Shown: positions 38,917 through 49,557 of the stretch, piece after piece
How the letters are laid out: the number at the start of each line of letters is the position of its first letter
Position numbering within the stretch: the first letter of the stretch is position 1
NCBI GenBank assembly: GCA_023374045.1
Contig: CM041779.1
Span: 144,709,485-144,773,484, forward strand
DNA length: 64,000 nucleotides
Reading direction: 5' to 3'
Origin: Limonium bicolor
Taxonomy: Eukaryota > Streptophyta > Magnoliopsida > Caryophyllales > Plumbaginaceae
Notes under the pieces: model-generated
What the model was told of the DNA's origin: nothing
Databases searched by the model: none
Seen by the model: only the letters and a program-made list of their open reading frames with translations
Made by a program: the position numbers and the translations under genes

Positions 38917-39536
38917 AAATATATTTTTTTTCTTGTTTTCTTTTCAACCCTATTTTACTACTCACTGTTTATGTAAATATAATAACTGATAGTATTAGAA
39001 CCTTAATATGTAATTTTTATATATATGTTTATATAATTATATTTTATTAATAATTTATTTAAAATTTGATTTAGAGTGTTCGGGTATCTAACAAATACCC
39101 GTTATTTTATTTAGGCTCCGAATTTGGGAGTGAGGAGCAGTAATTATGGTTGTGTTTGATTGAGTGGATCGTTTCTAAATTCCAGGTAAGTTACCGCGTT
39201 CACTGGCTTTGTATTAACTGCGTAAATAAATTTTCTGTGATGATTGTGATTATTATCTGTGAGTGACTATTATTTTTGGGAACGTATTATTTATGATAAT
39301 GATTACTGAGATATTTTAGTGTGCGGTTTATTATATGTTGAATAAATGGGTATTATTTTTAGAGGAAAGATTGATGAGAAAATATTAATGATATGATTAT
39401 GTGAGATTGCAATTATTTAGTCAAGATTATTGTGGCATGATTGTATTATTGTGGTATATGTGGATTTTAATGAGATTATAAAGTGAATAATAACAATGAA
39501 TAAAGGGAATTATAAGAAAGGTTAACCATGGTGCAT

Positions 39537-39632
39537 GTGGGCCGTATTAGGACACATGGATAAGATGATAGATGCGGGCCGCATTAGGACGCATAAGTTT
39601 GAGATACTGTGGGCCGCATTAGGACACAGTTA
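39537..39632 (+). repeat. ~44-bp repeat, three units, in the solo LTR
   Basis: GTGGGCCGTATTAGGACACA and close variants with GGGCCGCATTAGGACNCA occur at about 39537, 39575 and 39611. Confidence 0.6.
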
Positions 39633-40865
39633 GCCCTAGATCTACTCATTAGTCTTTTGTACTATTGGGGGTGTGCACACTTAAGGATTTAGTGGCGAGG
39701 TTGGATTCCCGGCTGCGTGTTGGGGTCCGGGTTACAGCTGTGTGTTGTACCCAAGAGTAAGAGATGTTGTTTTGTCCTGGCTGCGCGTTGGGACAAGGAA
39801 GATAATTTAATTAATCTGGATATATATTCATGAGTTATTTATGAGGCATATGTGAAATATTTTACAAAGTTTACTATATGGTTATGTGATGACATGGTTG
39901 GTATGTTGATGCATTGCTATACTATTAAATTGTTTTCAAAGAGAAAATGATTTTTACGTAGTGAAGTGGTAGCTTACTCAGTTTTTCTGACTTTATCGTG
40001 GCTCTTTGTTTGCTTGTTTGGTTTTCTGCCACAGGTCCTAATAAAGTATAAGGGATGGGACAGCGACTCGCTAGACTAAGTACTTATGTTTAAATTTTGT
40101 TTAGACTTCGGGACTCTTTTGTTTTAAGACTTTTATAACTTTGTCGGATTCTTTCTAACAATAATTATGGTTTGGATTATTTGAATGCTAGTTAAAGCCT
40201 TAGCACTCGTTAGTTGCGGGTGTGGATAATACTCTGGATTTAGGATTTATTTCTGCTGCGTATTAGTATCCAACCTATATTGTTAAATAAATGACCTAAT
40301 AAAACGTTAGAAAATCCGGGGTGTTACAGACATCCACTTCTTGTTCAATAGTAAAACGATCAAGCCTGATTAAACTCCTAAAATTGTTAGACGACTATTT
40401 ATTATTAGAAGATGTCTATTGATATCACGCACATCCACTTCTTGTTCAATAGTAAAACAATCAAGCCTGATTAAACTCTTAAAATGGTTAGACTAATGTT
40501 TATTCTTAGAAGATGTTTATTGATATCACGGGCATCCACTTCTTGTTCAATAGTAAAACAATCAAGCCTGATTAAACTCCTAAAATGGTTAGACGGATGT
40601 TTATTCTAGAAGATGTCTATTGATATCACGAGCATCCACTTCTTGTTCAATAGTAAAACAATCAAGCCTGATTAAACTCCTAAAATGGTTAGACGTCTGT
40701 TTATTCTTAGAAGATGTCTATTGATATCAAGGGCATCCACTTTTTGTTCAATAGTAAAATAATCAAGCCTGATTAAACTCCTAAAATGGTTAGACGACTG
40801 TTTATTCTTAGAAGATGTCTATTGATATCACGGGCATCCACTTCTTGTTCAATAGTAAAACAATC

Positions 40866-42100
40866 AAAGTTGTCGACATTCAGTATCATCTGCACTAATT
40901 TCATGATTGTAGAAAAAGAATATATCTAAATTTAATTAACTGACGATTTGGACACCAATCTAAAAAATTGAAGTTATCGACATTCATTATCATCTGCACT
41001 AATTTCATGATTGTCGTAGAAGAATCTATCTAAAAGTTAATTAACTAATGAATTGGACACCAATCTAAATGATTGAAGTTGTCTACATTCACTATCATCT
41101 GCACTAATTTCATGATCATCAAAGAAGAACCTATCTAAATTTAATTAACTGACGATTTGGACACCGATCTAAATTGTAACACCCCATATGGGTAACTGTC
41201 CAACAACCTAGCTCTCAAGCCATCCGGGCTTGAAAACTAGCCATTTTAGGTCCATAATCCTCACTTGGGCTTAAAAGTGGAAGGCCTTGTTGTTGTAGTC
41301 TATCCATATGTATCCTTATAAACCATTCATATTACTACTCATATCCCGATGTGGGATGGGGGTATTACATACTCCCCCACTCAAAGAAAGCGACGTCCGC
41401 GTCGCAACAAATCTAACATCCAAGTCCCATGGACCTCCTCGGTAGGTGTCGGGTATCTCATCTCGACACGGTCCCGAGTCAGCTCTGATACCATTTGTAA
41501 CACCACATATAGACAACTGTCCAACAACCTAGCTCCCAAGCCATCCGGGCTTGAAAACTAACCATTTTAGGTCCATAATCCTCATTTGGGCTTAAAAGTG
41601 GAAGGCCTTGTTGTTGTAGTCTATCCATTTGTATCCTTATAAACCACTCATATTACTACTCATATCCCGATGTGGGATGGGGGTATTACATAAATGATTA
41701 AAGTTGTCCACATTCACTATCATCTGCACTAATTTCATGATCGTCGAAGAAGAATCTATCTAAATTTAATTAACTGACGATTTGGACACCGATCTGAATG
41801 ATTAATGTTGTCAACGTTCACTATCATCTGCACTAATTTCACGACCGTCAAAGAAGAATCTACAAATTTACGATTTGGACACCGATCTAAATGATTAAAG
41901 GTGTCGACATTCACTACCATTTGCAATAATTTCACGACCGTCGAAGAAGAATCCATCTACATTTATTTAATTGACGATTTGGACACCGATCTAAATGATT
42001 AAAGTTGTCGACATTCACCATCATCTACACTAATTTCATAACCGTCGAAGAAGAATCCATCTAAATATAATAAATTGATGATTTGGACACCGATCTAAAT
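40866..42100. repeat. Minisatellite B (~103 bp unit), about seven units
   Basis: The unit contains AAGTTGTCGACATTCACTAT, CATCTGCACTAATTTCATGA, GTCGAAGAAGAATCTATCTA and GACGATTTGGACACCGATCT. Units begin near 40868, 40971, 41076, 41701, 41806, 41899 and 42001. A TRIM inserted in the third unit. Short minus-strand frames here are repeat artefacts. Confidence 0.87.
41175..41690 (-). mobile_element. TRIM: complete terminal-repeat retrotransposon in miniature (516 bp)
   Basis: Two 195-bp LTRs (41175-41369 and 41496-41690) are nearly identical, and the TSD TAAAT is at 41170-41174 and 41691-41695. The 126-bp interior holds GCTCTGATACCA next to the second LTR, the complement of the initiator-Met-tRNA primer site, and a CTCCCCCACTCAAAGAAAG tract next to the first LTR, the complement of a polypurine tract. 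The element is therefore in minus orientation. It has no coding capacity. No 5S-rRNA-like segment is visible, so it is not of the Cassandra type. Confidence 0.95.
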
Positions 42101-42839
42101 GGAGTATAAGACCGTCCAGCGTTTGTCTGAAATCACGGGCATCCACTTCTCGTTCAATAGTATAACAATCAAGCCTCATTAAAACCCAAAATTGGTTCAT
42201 TGATTGCATATGCTCTCAAGAGCAAGGAATTTTTTGTCTAAATGCTAATTTAAATTTTTTAATAAATATAATATGTCGTCAAACAAAAATAGAATAGCTC
42301 TTTTCGGGATTAGCAGTGAAAATTGTGGTTAATTGAAGGAATTTGTATTTCTTGACAACTTTTACTTGTCAGTTCGATCTTTTCACTAAGTGGATTATAA
42401 GACCGTCCAGCGTTTATCTGACATCACGGACATCTACTTCTTTCTCAATAGTAAAACAATCAAGCCTGAGTAAACTCCTAAAATAGTTTGATGAATGTTT
42501 ATTATTTGAAGATGTCTATTGATATCACGCGCATCCACTTCTTGTTCAAAAGTAAAACAATTAAGCTTGATTAAACTCCTAAAATCGATCATTGTTTATT
42601 ATTTGCATTATGAAAGAAGTTTTAATTCATTTTGAAGCACTTGGGGTTTCTTAATCTCAAAGGCATGAAATTTCTTGTCTAAATACGAATTTGAAAAAAA
42701 AAAGGCATAACCACATTACAGACGTTCTACTATAGTCAGTTTTGTAGATGAATATATATCTAATCGGAGACCATTTAGTTGTTGGCACGACCTCTCGCCG
42801 CGTGTGCCCTGTGTCGGAAGATGTGGGCCCTACGAGCAT

Positions 42840-43330
42840 CTTCAGCCCTACCTCATATCACGTCAGGTTCTTGGAAGTCTGAATCGTCCTCATACTTGAC
42901 AAGAATCTTTATTCTTTGCATGATATCTTCTAGATCCAATTAGTTTTGGATCATTTGAAATAAATCTGCATCGGCTCAGATGTTGCCAATCGTGTAGTTG
43001 TATAGATCTATGTTTATCCTAAGGCACATCATAGAATACACGTGAAGCTTAGTGTGATCAAAATGTGAGCGGACCGCGTGGTTTAATGATGATTTCAAAT
43101 GGCTAAGGCAACTTGAATATTGAATGTCTGCATCAATCACTGCCCAACTCGAACCGCGCTGGTACCGCCCGCCGTACTGTGTAACCGTGGATGTATGGTT
43201 CACATGGATCGCAATAGGAATCGACATCCTAATAACATACACAAAAAGGCTATAGTGCATTATGATTAAGTCACCTAAACAAAAAAAATGACAAGCAACA
43301 TAAACATAAATGTCATATTTGAAAAACAAA
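42840..43330 (-). pseudogene. Remnant resembling a MULE transposase N-terminal region
   Basis: The minus-strand frame starts MSIPIAIHVNHTS at about 43227, followed by YGGRYQRGSSWAVIDADIQ and HFDHTKLHVYSMMCLR. This recalls the N-terminal domain before the zinc finger in many plant MULE transposases, where a short strand-rich segment with a W and V/I pattern starts the protein. It breaks at about 42976, and an acidic stretch with YEDDSDFQEPD follows near 42880. It lies just downstream of the PMD gene on the same strand. The family match is by impression only; an unrelated element protein is possible. Confidence 0.35.
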
Positions 43331-43486
43331 TGAACAAATATTATACAAAAGCTAACACTAATGTTTTAACATTCGAACAAGAGAAAAATGTTTTACAAGT
43401 CGTACGATAACTGTTTACAACAAATATAAAATAAACAGTTTAAAACTCATACCCACCCCCAGCATCCCTACCATACCCACCGTCCC

Positions 43487-45744
43487 TGTAACACCCTGGT
43501 TTCTAACAATATATAATAACGATATACTGGCAACATAATTAATAGATCGTATCGGAAATATAAATAAGTAAAATAAAACCTAACCAGGATGTTGTCGCCA
43601 CACTCATCCCATGAGTGCTAAGGCTTAGACAATTATAGCTAGCAGTAGAAACTTAACGTCAGCAAGATCAATAAAAATCCCAAATGTAAGCTAAGACATT
43701 AGATCTCCTAAAATGTTTATTAATTAAATGTTATACTAATCGTTACGCGCCCCTCATCCCAGCAACTTTAATCATCCATACTTGCGGTTAGAAAACAAAA
43801 GAACACACAAGAAAGGACCGCACAAATCAAAGAAACTGAGTAAACCCTGCAACACCTTGTCAAATACATTTTGAAAACCCATTTGAGTACAATAGACATC
43901 CATATCCATATAACTAATCAAACAATAGCATCAGAATAATCTTAATCACCAATTAGCAATATCACAACCAATTCTGGAATGACAGGAGTCACCAAAGTTC
44001 CACAATTCACAAATTCCAATAAACAGGTACCACGACAGAGTTGGAACCGGTCCAGTTCACCCTCACTCTAAGTCCTTAAGTGTGCACACCCCCTAAAAGT
44101 TTTTCGACTAATGGAGTAGATCATAGAGCTTAGTTGCGGTCTGAGACTCAACAGCGCCAAGATATATAAATTAGTCAAAGGCTTTTTCCAATTCCAATAT
44201 CAACCTCCCATCAAATCCAGAATATAATAGCCAATTCATATATTACCAAAATTCTCAACCATCTCAAATATTTCATACCATCAGTATAATATAAGCATAA
44301 TCTATAATCACAACCAAGATGACGAATTCCAAAATATCACACACAATCACAAAGTAAAAATAAGTGAACACAAGGTTTACCTGGAATCCACACTCAAAGT
44401 AGTTAGTCAAAGTCAGTCACAACCAGTCAGCTAGCACTGTCCGTCAATATGCTTGAAATCTAACAATAACTATAGTGTTACTATCATAACTCTTAAACAT
44501 TTTCTAACTTAAAATACGAAACATATTTCATACTAAAATAAAGAATAACCCAACGTCACAAGTGACGGAAACAAAATCTTAAAAGTTCCATTATTTGAGC
44601 AGTCATTATATAAATACATACTATATACCGTCATTATATACATACAATAATATATAGTAAAATAATATGTATAGTGTTTGGCGTACTAACATAATGAAAA
44701 TTTGATTACCACACTCGTTTAATGTAGTTAAAAATTGTTAAAATAACCTGACGTCATTGAAAATATAGGAAATAGGATGATTACAGCCCAGTGCAGCAGT
44801 ATATATTTATGAATACTAGTACAGAGTATGTATAATCTCTTCACGTAAAGTTGCATAGGAATATGATATAGTATAATATAGTTTACGCAATTTAATAAAA
44901 AAATATACTAGTGTTAGTACGAAAAGAAACATCAGATACGGAACTTAAATGTGCCAAGTAAATATATAGGAAAACAAATTCAGATCTGGTGAATTTTCAC
45001 AATCGTCGAAGTAAAACAAACTAGCTACTGTATTGTATCAGTTCTCGATTAGACTGAAACCACACAAACAAAGACGCCATCGAAATGCTAAACAAAATCT
45101 AGAATGAAAAAGGTGTTAACTTATCAAAGTGAGTTGGGAAAAATTAATGAGAAAAGAACACAATACCTTCATAAGTAACAGCGGAAAGAAACAAAACATA
45201 AATCGGGTTCTTGCTACACGCCGTCTTCGCCGGATATTTAGAAAACTCAGAAGACAAGAGGTTTATCAGTAGGGTTAGGGTTAGTGAGGAAACATGAAGA
45301 AGAGAGATTATGAATTAGTTTTAGTTTTGTGCCGCATATATAATAAAGAATAGAGAGGTTTAAATAAGCAAGCTCGGAGGTAACTAGAGTGATTCCAAAA
45401 GAAACTAATATATATAATTTAAATAAATTATGGGTCCAATCATTAGAAAGTTACAACATATGCAAAAGACAAATATGATCTCCAATTTGACATATAATAT
45501 ATCAAAACGATCACAAAAATGCAACTAAAATAAAGGATAAGATAAAAACAAATAATTAAAGATGTGGAACCAGTTAGTAATATTATTGCAAAAATTCTTT
45601 TGCTTAAAATTTGTTTATATACCCATTTTTTTATATAAATAACAATATAGTCTAACTCTTGTAAAACAATGCGCTTTGTACTAAATTAACTAAACTAAAT
45701 TTTGTTTATATTAACTTTAAATATATTGAAATAAGGATATTTCA
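43487..45744 (-). repeat. 3' LTR of the Ty3 element (2258 bp)
   Basis: On the minus strand it starts TGAAATATCC and ends CAGGGTGTTACA. It shares the GGGGGTGTGCACACTTAAGG segment with the solo LTR at 37270-40328. The adjacent AGAAGGGAAGAG and TTTCTTTTAAG text (about 45745-45770 on the plus coordinates) is the polypurine tract region, with a second similar TTTTAAGGGGGG at about 45846-45860. Confidence 0.85.
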
Positions 45745-45899
45745 CTCTTCCCTTCTTAAAAGAAAGCTTCAACCCGAAGCTTAAGCTTATTCCAATAACT
45801 ATGGCTCACATTGACATCCCTATGTATTTGTTGTTTCGCTCTATCCCCCCTTAAAAGAAAGTTACGACCGTGGAACTTAAATATATACCTTATCAAACA

Positions 45900-46042
45900 C
45901 ATGTGGGTATTCCTTCTTCATCTCGTCCTCCACTTCCCAGGTGGCTTCCTCGGTTCCATGATTGGACCATAGTACCTTGACCATCCGAGTAGTCTTTGAT
46001 CTCGTATCTCTTGTCTTGGTATCAAGAATTCCGATGGGGTAC
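45900..46042 (-). pseudogene. C-terminal end of Ty3/gypsy pol (Tekay type)
   Basis: On the minus strand the frame reads PIGILDTKTRDTRSKTT, then MVKVLWSNHGTEEATWEVED, then EMKKEYPHVF. This is the conserved tail after integrase in Tekay/Del chromoviruses. The preceding residues SHILQPEVVKLDQSLSYE lie at 54122-54170. The copia element sits between the two pieces, which join in frame when it and one TSD copy are removed. Confidence 0.87.
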
Positions 46043-46047
46043 TCCTC

Positions 46048-46605
46048 TTGATGCTATTTTGATCGGCAAACTTAGTTCAGAACTGAAGCCCATTTTAAGA
46101 CTAGCCTGAAGCGAAGTCCGTCAGTCTTGAACTGACAAGCAGAAATAAGTAAAATATCCAACAAGATTTTATCTAGCTATTAAAGATAAAATCTTATATG
46201 ATAAAATCTCACACGATCTCTGTATCTATATAAGCGGAAGAAAGTCTAGGTTAAAGGTGTGCTTTTGAGGGAGAAAATAGGATAGGGAAATACGGCTGAG
46301 AGAATTCTAGGGTGTGAACGGGAGATCTGTTGTAAGCGTGAGTTTATCTATGTTGTGAACATCCTAAGTAGTTCACGGAAACACAGGGCTGAGAGTAATC
46401 TTGTGAGTTGAGAGTTTCTTGTTCTCTCAACGAGTTTAGAGTTTAGAGTATTCGTGTGATTGTAGTGGGTGTAAATTCACTACGTGCATATCTTGTATCA
46501 AGTGTGATACGTGACATTCAATAACAGATTTAGTTATTTCGTTTATCACCCTTGTTACTTGTCTTTATCTATCGGTTCAATACTCACTTACAGTAGGATT
46601 CTTCA
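46048..46605 (+). repeat. 5' LTR of the copia element
   Basis: It starts TTGATGCTATTTTGATCGGC and ends AGGATTCTTCA, just before ATTGGTATCAGAGC. The first base differs from the usual TG start, but the TSD and the second LTR fix the border here. TATATAAG at about 46228 is a likely TATA box. Confidence 0.85.
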
Positions 46606-46607
46606 AT

Positions 46608-46619
46608 TGGTATCAGAGC
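46608..46619 (+). promoter_or_regulatory. Primer binding site of the copia element
   Basis: TGGTATCAGAGC is complementary to the 3' end of initiator Met-tRNA and lies two bases after the 5' LTR. Confidence 0.9.
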
Positions 46620-46664
46620 AAGGTTACCCTCAATCTCTAGGAAACTTCTTCAGGGTAGATCGCG

Positions 46665-47384
46665 ATGAATTCATACTGTGTCAAACCACCAAAGTTGACG
46701 AAATTCAACTACACCAGTTGGTGTGAACAGATGGAGGATCAATTAATCTCTATTGATCTTCAATTATGGGATGTGGTGACTGAAGGTGATCTCAAGCCGA
46801 AAATCGAGGAGGATGGAGTCACCAAAGAAAAGCCAAGATCTAGTTGGAGTGAGAACGATAATAAATTGATAAGCAAGAATCGACAATCTCGAAGGATTAT
46901 AATGTCTTCGTTGTCAGACTCAGACCAACAGAAAGTATTAGGGTTGCGCACCGCAAAGGAGGTTTGGGAATTTCTTAAAACCGCTTATACTGGAACGAAT
47001 TCTGTCAAAAAGGCGAAGGAAAAACAACTCAAAAGACAGTTTGATAATTTCAAGATGACAGAGGGGGAGACTATTTCGGAAACACTCGAAAGGTTTGATA
47101 AAGTTTTATGTGAGCTCAAGACTGTCGGAGTAACTCTTGACAATGCTCAAGTTAATGAAAGATTTCTGGATAGTCTGTGCAAAGATTGGTTGAACTTCAC
47201 TACACTTTTGGAGTCCACTAAGAATTTGTCAAAGTTATCCTTTGAAGAGCTGGGATCTGAACTGACGGTGTACGAAGGCGAGATGAAAGGGGGGATGGTA
47301 AGTTTAAGTGCTAATAAGGATTTAGCACTGAAGGCAAAGAAAACCTCAAGCGATAAAGAAGATGAAGACACAAATGATGATTAA
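46665..47384 (+). CDS. Copia gag (capsid), 239 codons, with zinc knuckle just beyond
   Basis: The frame starts MNSYCVKPPKLTKFNYTSWC, the usual copia gag opening (P-L-T-x-F/N-Y-x-x-W). It contains DLQLWDVVTEGD, TAKEVWEFLKTAYTGT and SLCKDWLNFTTLLE, all typical of the UBN2/retrotran_gag domain that forms the particle shell. It stops at 47382. A CCHC zinc knuckle (CFRCNKPGHVVKDC) follows at 47489-47530 in another frame, so the original gag was longer and was cut by a frameshift near 47385-47485. The start chosen is the first in-frame ATG, 45 bases after the primer site. Confidence 0.88.
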   Translation: MNSYCVKPPKLTKFNYTSWCEQMEDQLISIDLQLWDVVTEGDLKPKIEEDGVTKEKPRSSWSENDNKLISKNRQSRRIIMSSLSDSDQQKVLGLRTAKEVWEFLKTAYTGTNSVKKAKEKQLKRQFDNFKMTEGETISETLERFDKVLCELKTVGVTLDNAQVNERFLDSLCKDWLNFTTLLESTKNLSKLSFEELGSELTVYEGEMKGGMVSLSANKDLALKAKKTSSDKEDEDTNDD

Positions 47385-47488
47385 GAGATTACCATGATAG
47401 CTAAAGGATTAGGAAATTTTGGGGGGGAGAAGAGAAGAGGCTCTGGGTCCAGAACTGATAGGTTTAAAACAAAGAAGGACAAATTATA

Positions 47489-48712
47489 TGCTTCCGATGT
47501 AATAAGCCAGGACATGTAGTCAAGGACTGCACATTGAAGTCAAAGGATAGTTTTGTGACAAGGTCAAGAAATTTACAGAGGCTGCAGCAGCAACATGGGG
47601 ACAAGAGGAATAAGACGCAGACTTAGAAACAGAAGAGACAGCGCAGGTTTTGCATGACAGTTGTGACTAAGGATGATGAGAGTGCTACATGATGGCTAGC
47701 GACGGATGGCAGGAAGTTCTGGAAGCAGACGAGGTAAGTCCTGAACTCATAGAAGATGCTTTTAATTCCTTATCTAAGAAAGAAATTTTCAATTTGTTGA
47801 CGTCTGCTGTTACAAAGATTAAACTGCTTGAGTCAAATTTTCTAAGATAGATGTATCTGTAGAAACAGTTACTGAGTCCCAAACTAAGGGAAACTTACTA
47901 ATTAAGTTTGTAAAACCCTTAAAAGAGAGGAGTGAATGTTTACCTGTTTGGGTACAAACCGAGTTCAAAACACTTCAAGAAAGATATAAGAGCTTAAAAA
48001 GGAAAAATGAAATCTTAGAGGATGACTTGTCAAAGATTATAAGGGAAAAAGAAATAACTAAGCAACAAAATCCAGCTTGGTACACTGGAAAGGCAAATTT
48101 GAACAGATTTTGACTGGGAGGAGAAAAAGGTTATAACACCTATCTATATACACAGTGCGAAGAACTTCAAATCAAATGTAAAAATACCAATGAACTGAAT
48201 TTCTGTCATACTGTCATAAACATGGTCATAGTATAGGTTTCTGCAGAAGTCTATATTACAGAAAACATCTCGTGTTTTGAAAATGTTTCTCAGTTCAAAA
48301 CTCATAAAACAGAAATCATCTTCCTAGTACTCGAAGAAACAGGGCCTAAACAAGTTTGGGTACCTAAAGCTGATAAGTGTGAATGTTTCTAATTAGCAAC
48401 CACACAATATGAGAACTGGTAGCTAATGGATAGTGGTGCTCAAGACACATGAGTGGAGATAAGAAAAAGTTCAACAGCTTGATTGAACATTGAGGAGGAA
48501 GAGTAACTTTTGGAAACATGGCAAAGGCAGAATAATTGGAATCGGAACGATTGACAAAGAGCATTGTATTGATCAGGTTAGTCTGGGGAAGGTCTCAGTC
48601 ATGATCTGTTAAGTGTATCACAAGTATGTTATAAAGGTCCATCAGAAGTTATCTTTGATTCAAGTGGTTTCAAATACGCAACAAAAATTACTCAGGAGGT
48701 CTTGTTACAAGG
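47489..48712 (+). pseudogene. Copia gag C-terminus, spacer and protease remnant
   Basis: After the zinc knuckle there is a lysine- and glutamine-rich spacer in several frames, with stops. LMDSGAQDT at about 48420-48447 is the aspartic protease motif (D-S-G-A), and VTFGNMA near 48505 is the usual following segment. A one-base change after GACACA breaks the frame immediately behind the active site. Confidence 0.72.
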
Positions 48713-49539
48713 TTGCAGGCTAGATGTCAGGATGATTTAACATGTCTCACTGTCAAAGATGATGAAGAATTATTGTGGCATCAAAGACTGGGACATGCTC
48801 ATCATAGGTTGATTAACAAGCTAAGACTAAAGGAATTAGTCAATGGGCTACCACGGAGACGGCTAGATCATAATACAAGTTGTGCTGATTGTGCATTAAA
48901 CAAACTCACAAAAATCTCTCATGCTCCAATGAATATGGTTAGCAGTACCAAGATTTTAGAATTGCTTCACATGGATTTGATGGGACCGGTGAGCGTACAA
49001 AGTAGATCTGGGAAGAGATACATACTGGTAGTAGTTGATGATTATTCAAGATATACATGGACTATCTTACTTCATAGCAAAGATCAAACATTTGATGAAA
49101 TTATACGTCTGTTCATCAGGATTCAAACTCAAACTGAGAATAAAGTCAAGAGCATTCGAACTGATCAGGGAGCGGAATTCCTCAATCACAAGATGTCTCA
49201 GTTCTGTACTGACAATGGAATCACACACACTTATTCTGCAGCAGAACTCCTCAGCAAAACGGGGTTGTCAAACAGAAAAACAGAACACTTCAAGAGATGG
49301 CTCGCACAATGTTGAATAGTAGTGGTCTTTCTCCTAGCTTTTGGGGCGAAGCTATAAATACAGCCTGCTACATCCTTAACAGAGCCTTAATTCGTCCAAT
49401 CCTAATCAAGACTCCCTATGAACTATTCAAAGGACGTAAGCCATCCATATCACACTTCAGAGTGTTTGGATGTACATGTTATATTCTCAACCATAGAAAA
49501 GACCAACTAGGAAAGTTCGACAAAAGAAGTGATGAATGA
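48713..49539 (+). pseudogene. Copia integrase, frameshifted
   Basis: The first frame (48713-49315) has the GAG-pre-integrase zinc segment (LLWHQRLGHAHHRLINKL and CADCALNKL). The catalytic core follows with HMDLMGP, VVVDDYSRYTW and IRTDQGAEFLN; the two Asp residues are present. The expected segment with the catalytic Glu near 49240 is in a shifted frame. The second frame (49297-49539) continues with MARTMLNSSGLSPSFWGEAI, KTPYELFKGRKP and FRVFGCTCY before a TGA. The enzyme would have joined the DNA copy to the host chromosome. Confidence 0.9.
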
Positions 49540-49557
49540 GTCTTTCTTGGCTATGCT

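Larger units (their letters stand above)
37270..40328 (+). mobile_element. Solo LTR, Ty3/gypsy Tekay-like (3059 bp)
   Basis: It starts TGAAATACCCC and ends GGGGTGTTACA, with the TSD GACAT at 37265-37269 and 40329-40333. The target was minisatellite A. Text around 39660 (GGGGGTGTGCACACTTAAGG) also occurs in the LTR of the minus-strand Ty3 element at about 44076-44096, so both are of one family. That other LTR is followed by Tekay-type pol sequence, which classifies this one. It contains a Stowaway MITE, a near-perfect hairpin at 38880-38916 and a 44-bp triplet repeat at 39537-39632. Confidence 0.88.
37115..42600. repeat. Minisatellite A (~100 bp unit) in several blocks
   Basis: The unit contains GCATCCACTTCTTGTTCAAT, AGTAAAACAATCAAGCCTGA, TTAAACTCCTAAAATGGTTA and TTAGAAGATGTCTATTGATA. 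Units start at about 100-base steps: near 37163 and 37265, then 40330, 40431, 40531, 40631, 40732 and 40832, and again, more diverged, from 42100 to 42600. A solo LTR (37270-40328) inserted in the array, and minisatellite B lies between the second and third blocks. The array separates the two convergent genes of the Mutator-like element. Confidence 0.85.

Noticed and set aside
41175..41690. Cassandra TRIM (5S-rRNA-carrying)
   Set aside because: The short LTRs resemble TRIMs in general, but no 5S-like promoter segment is visible in the 195-bp LTR.
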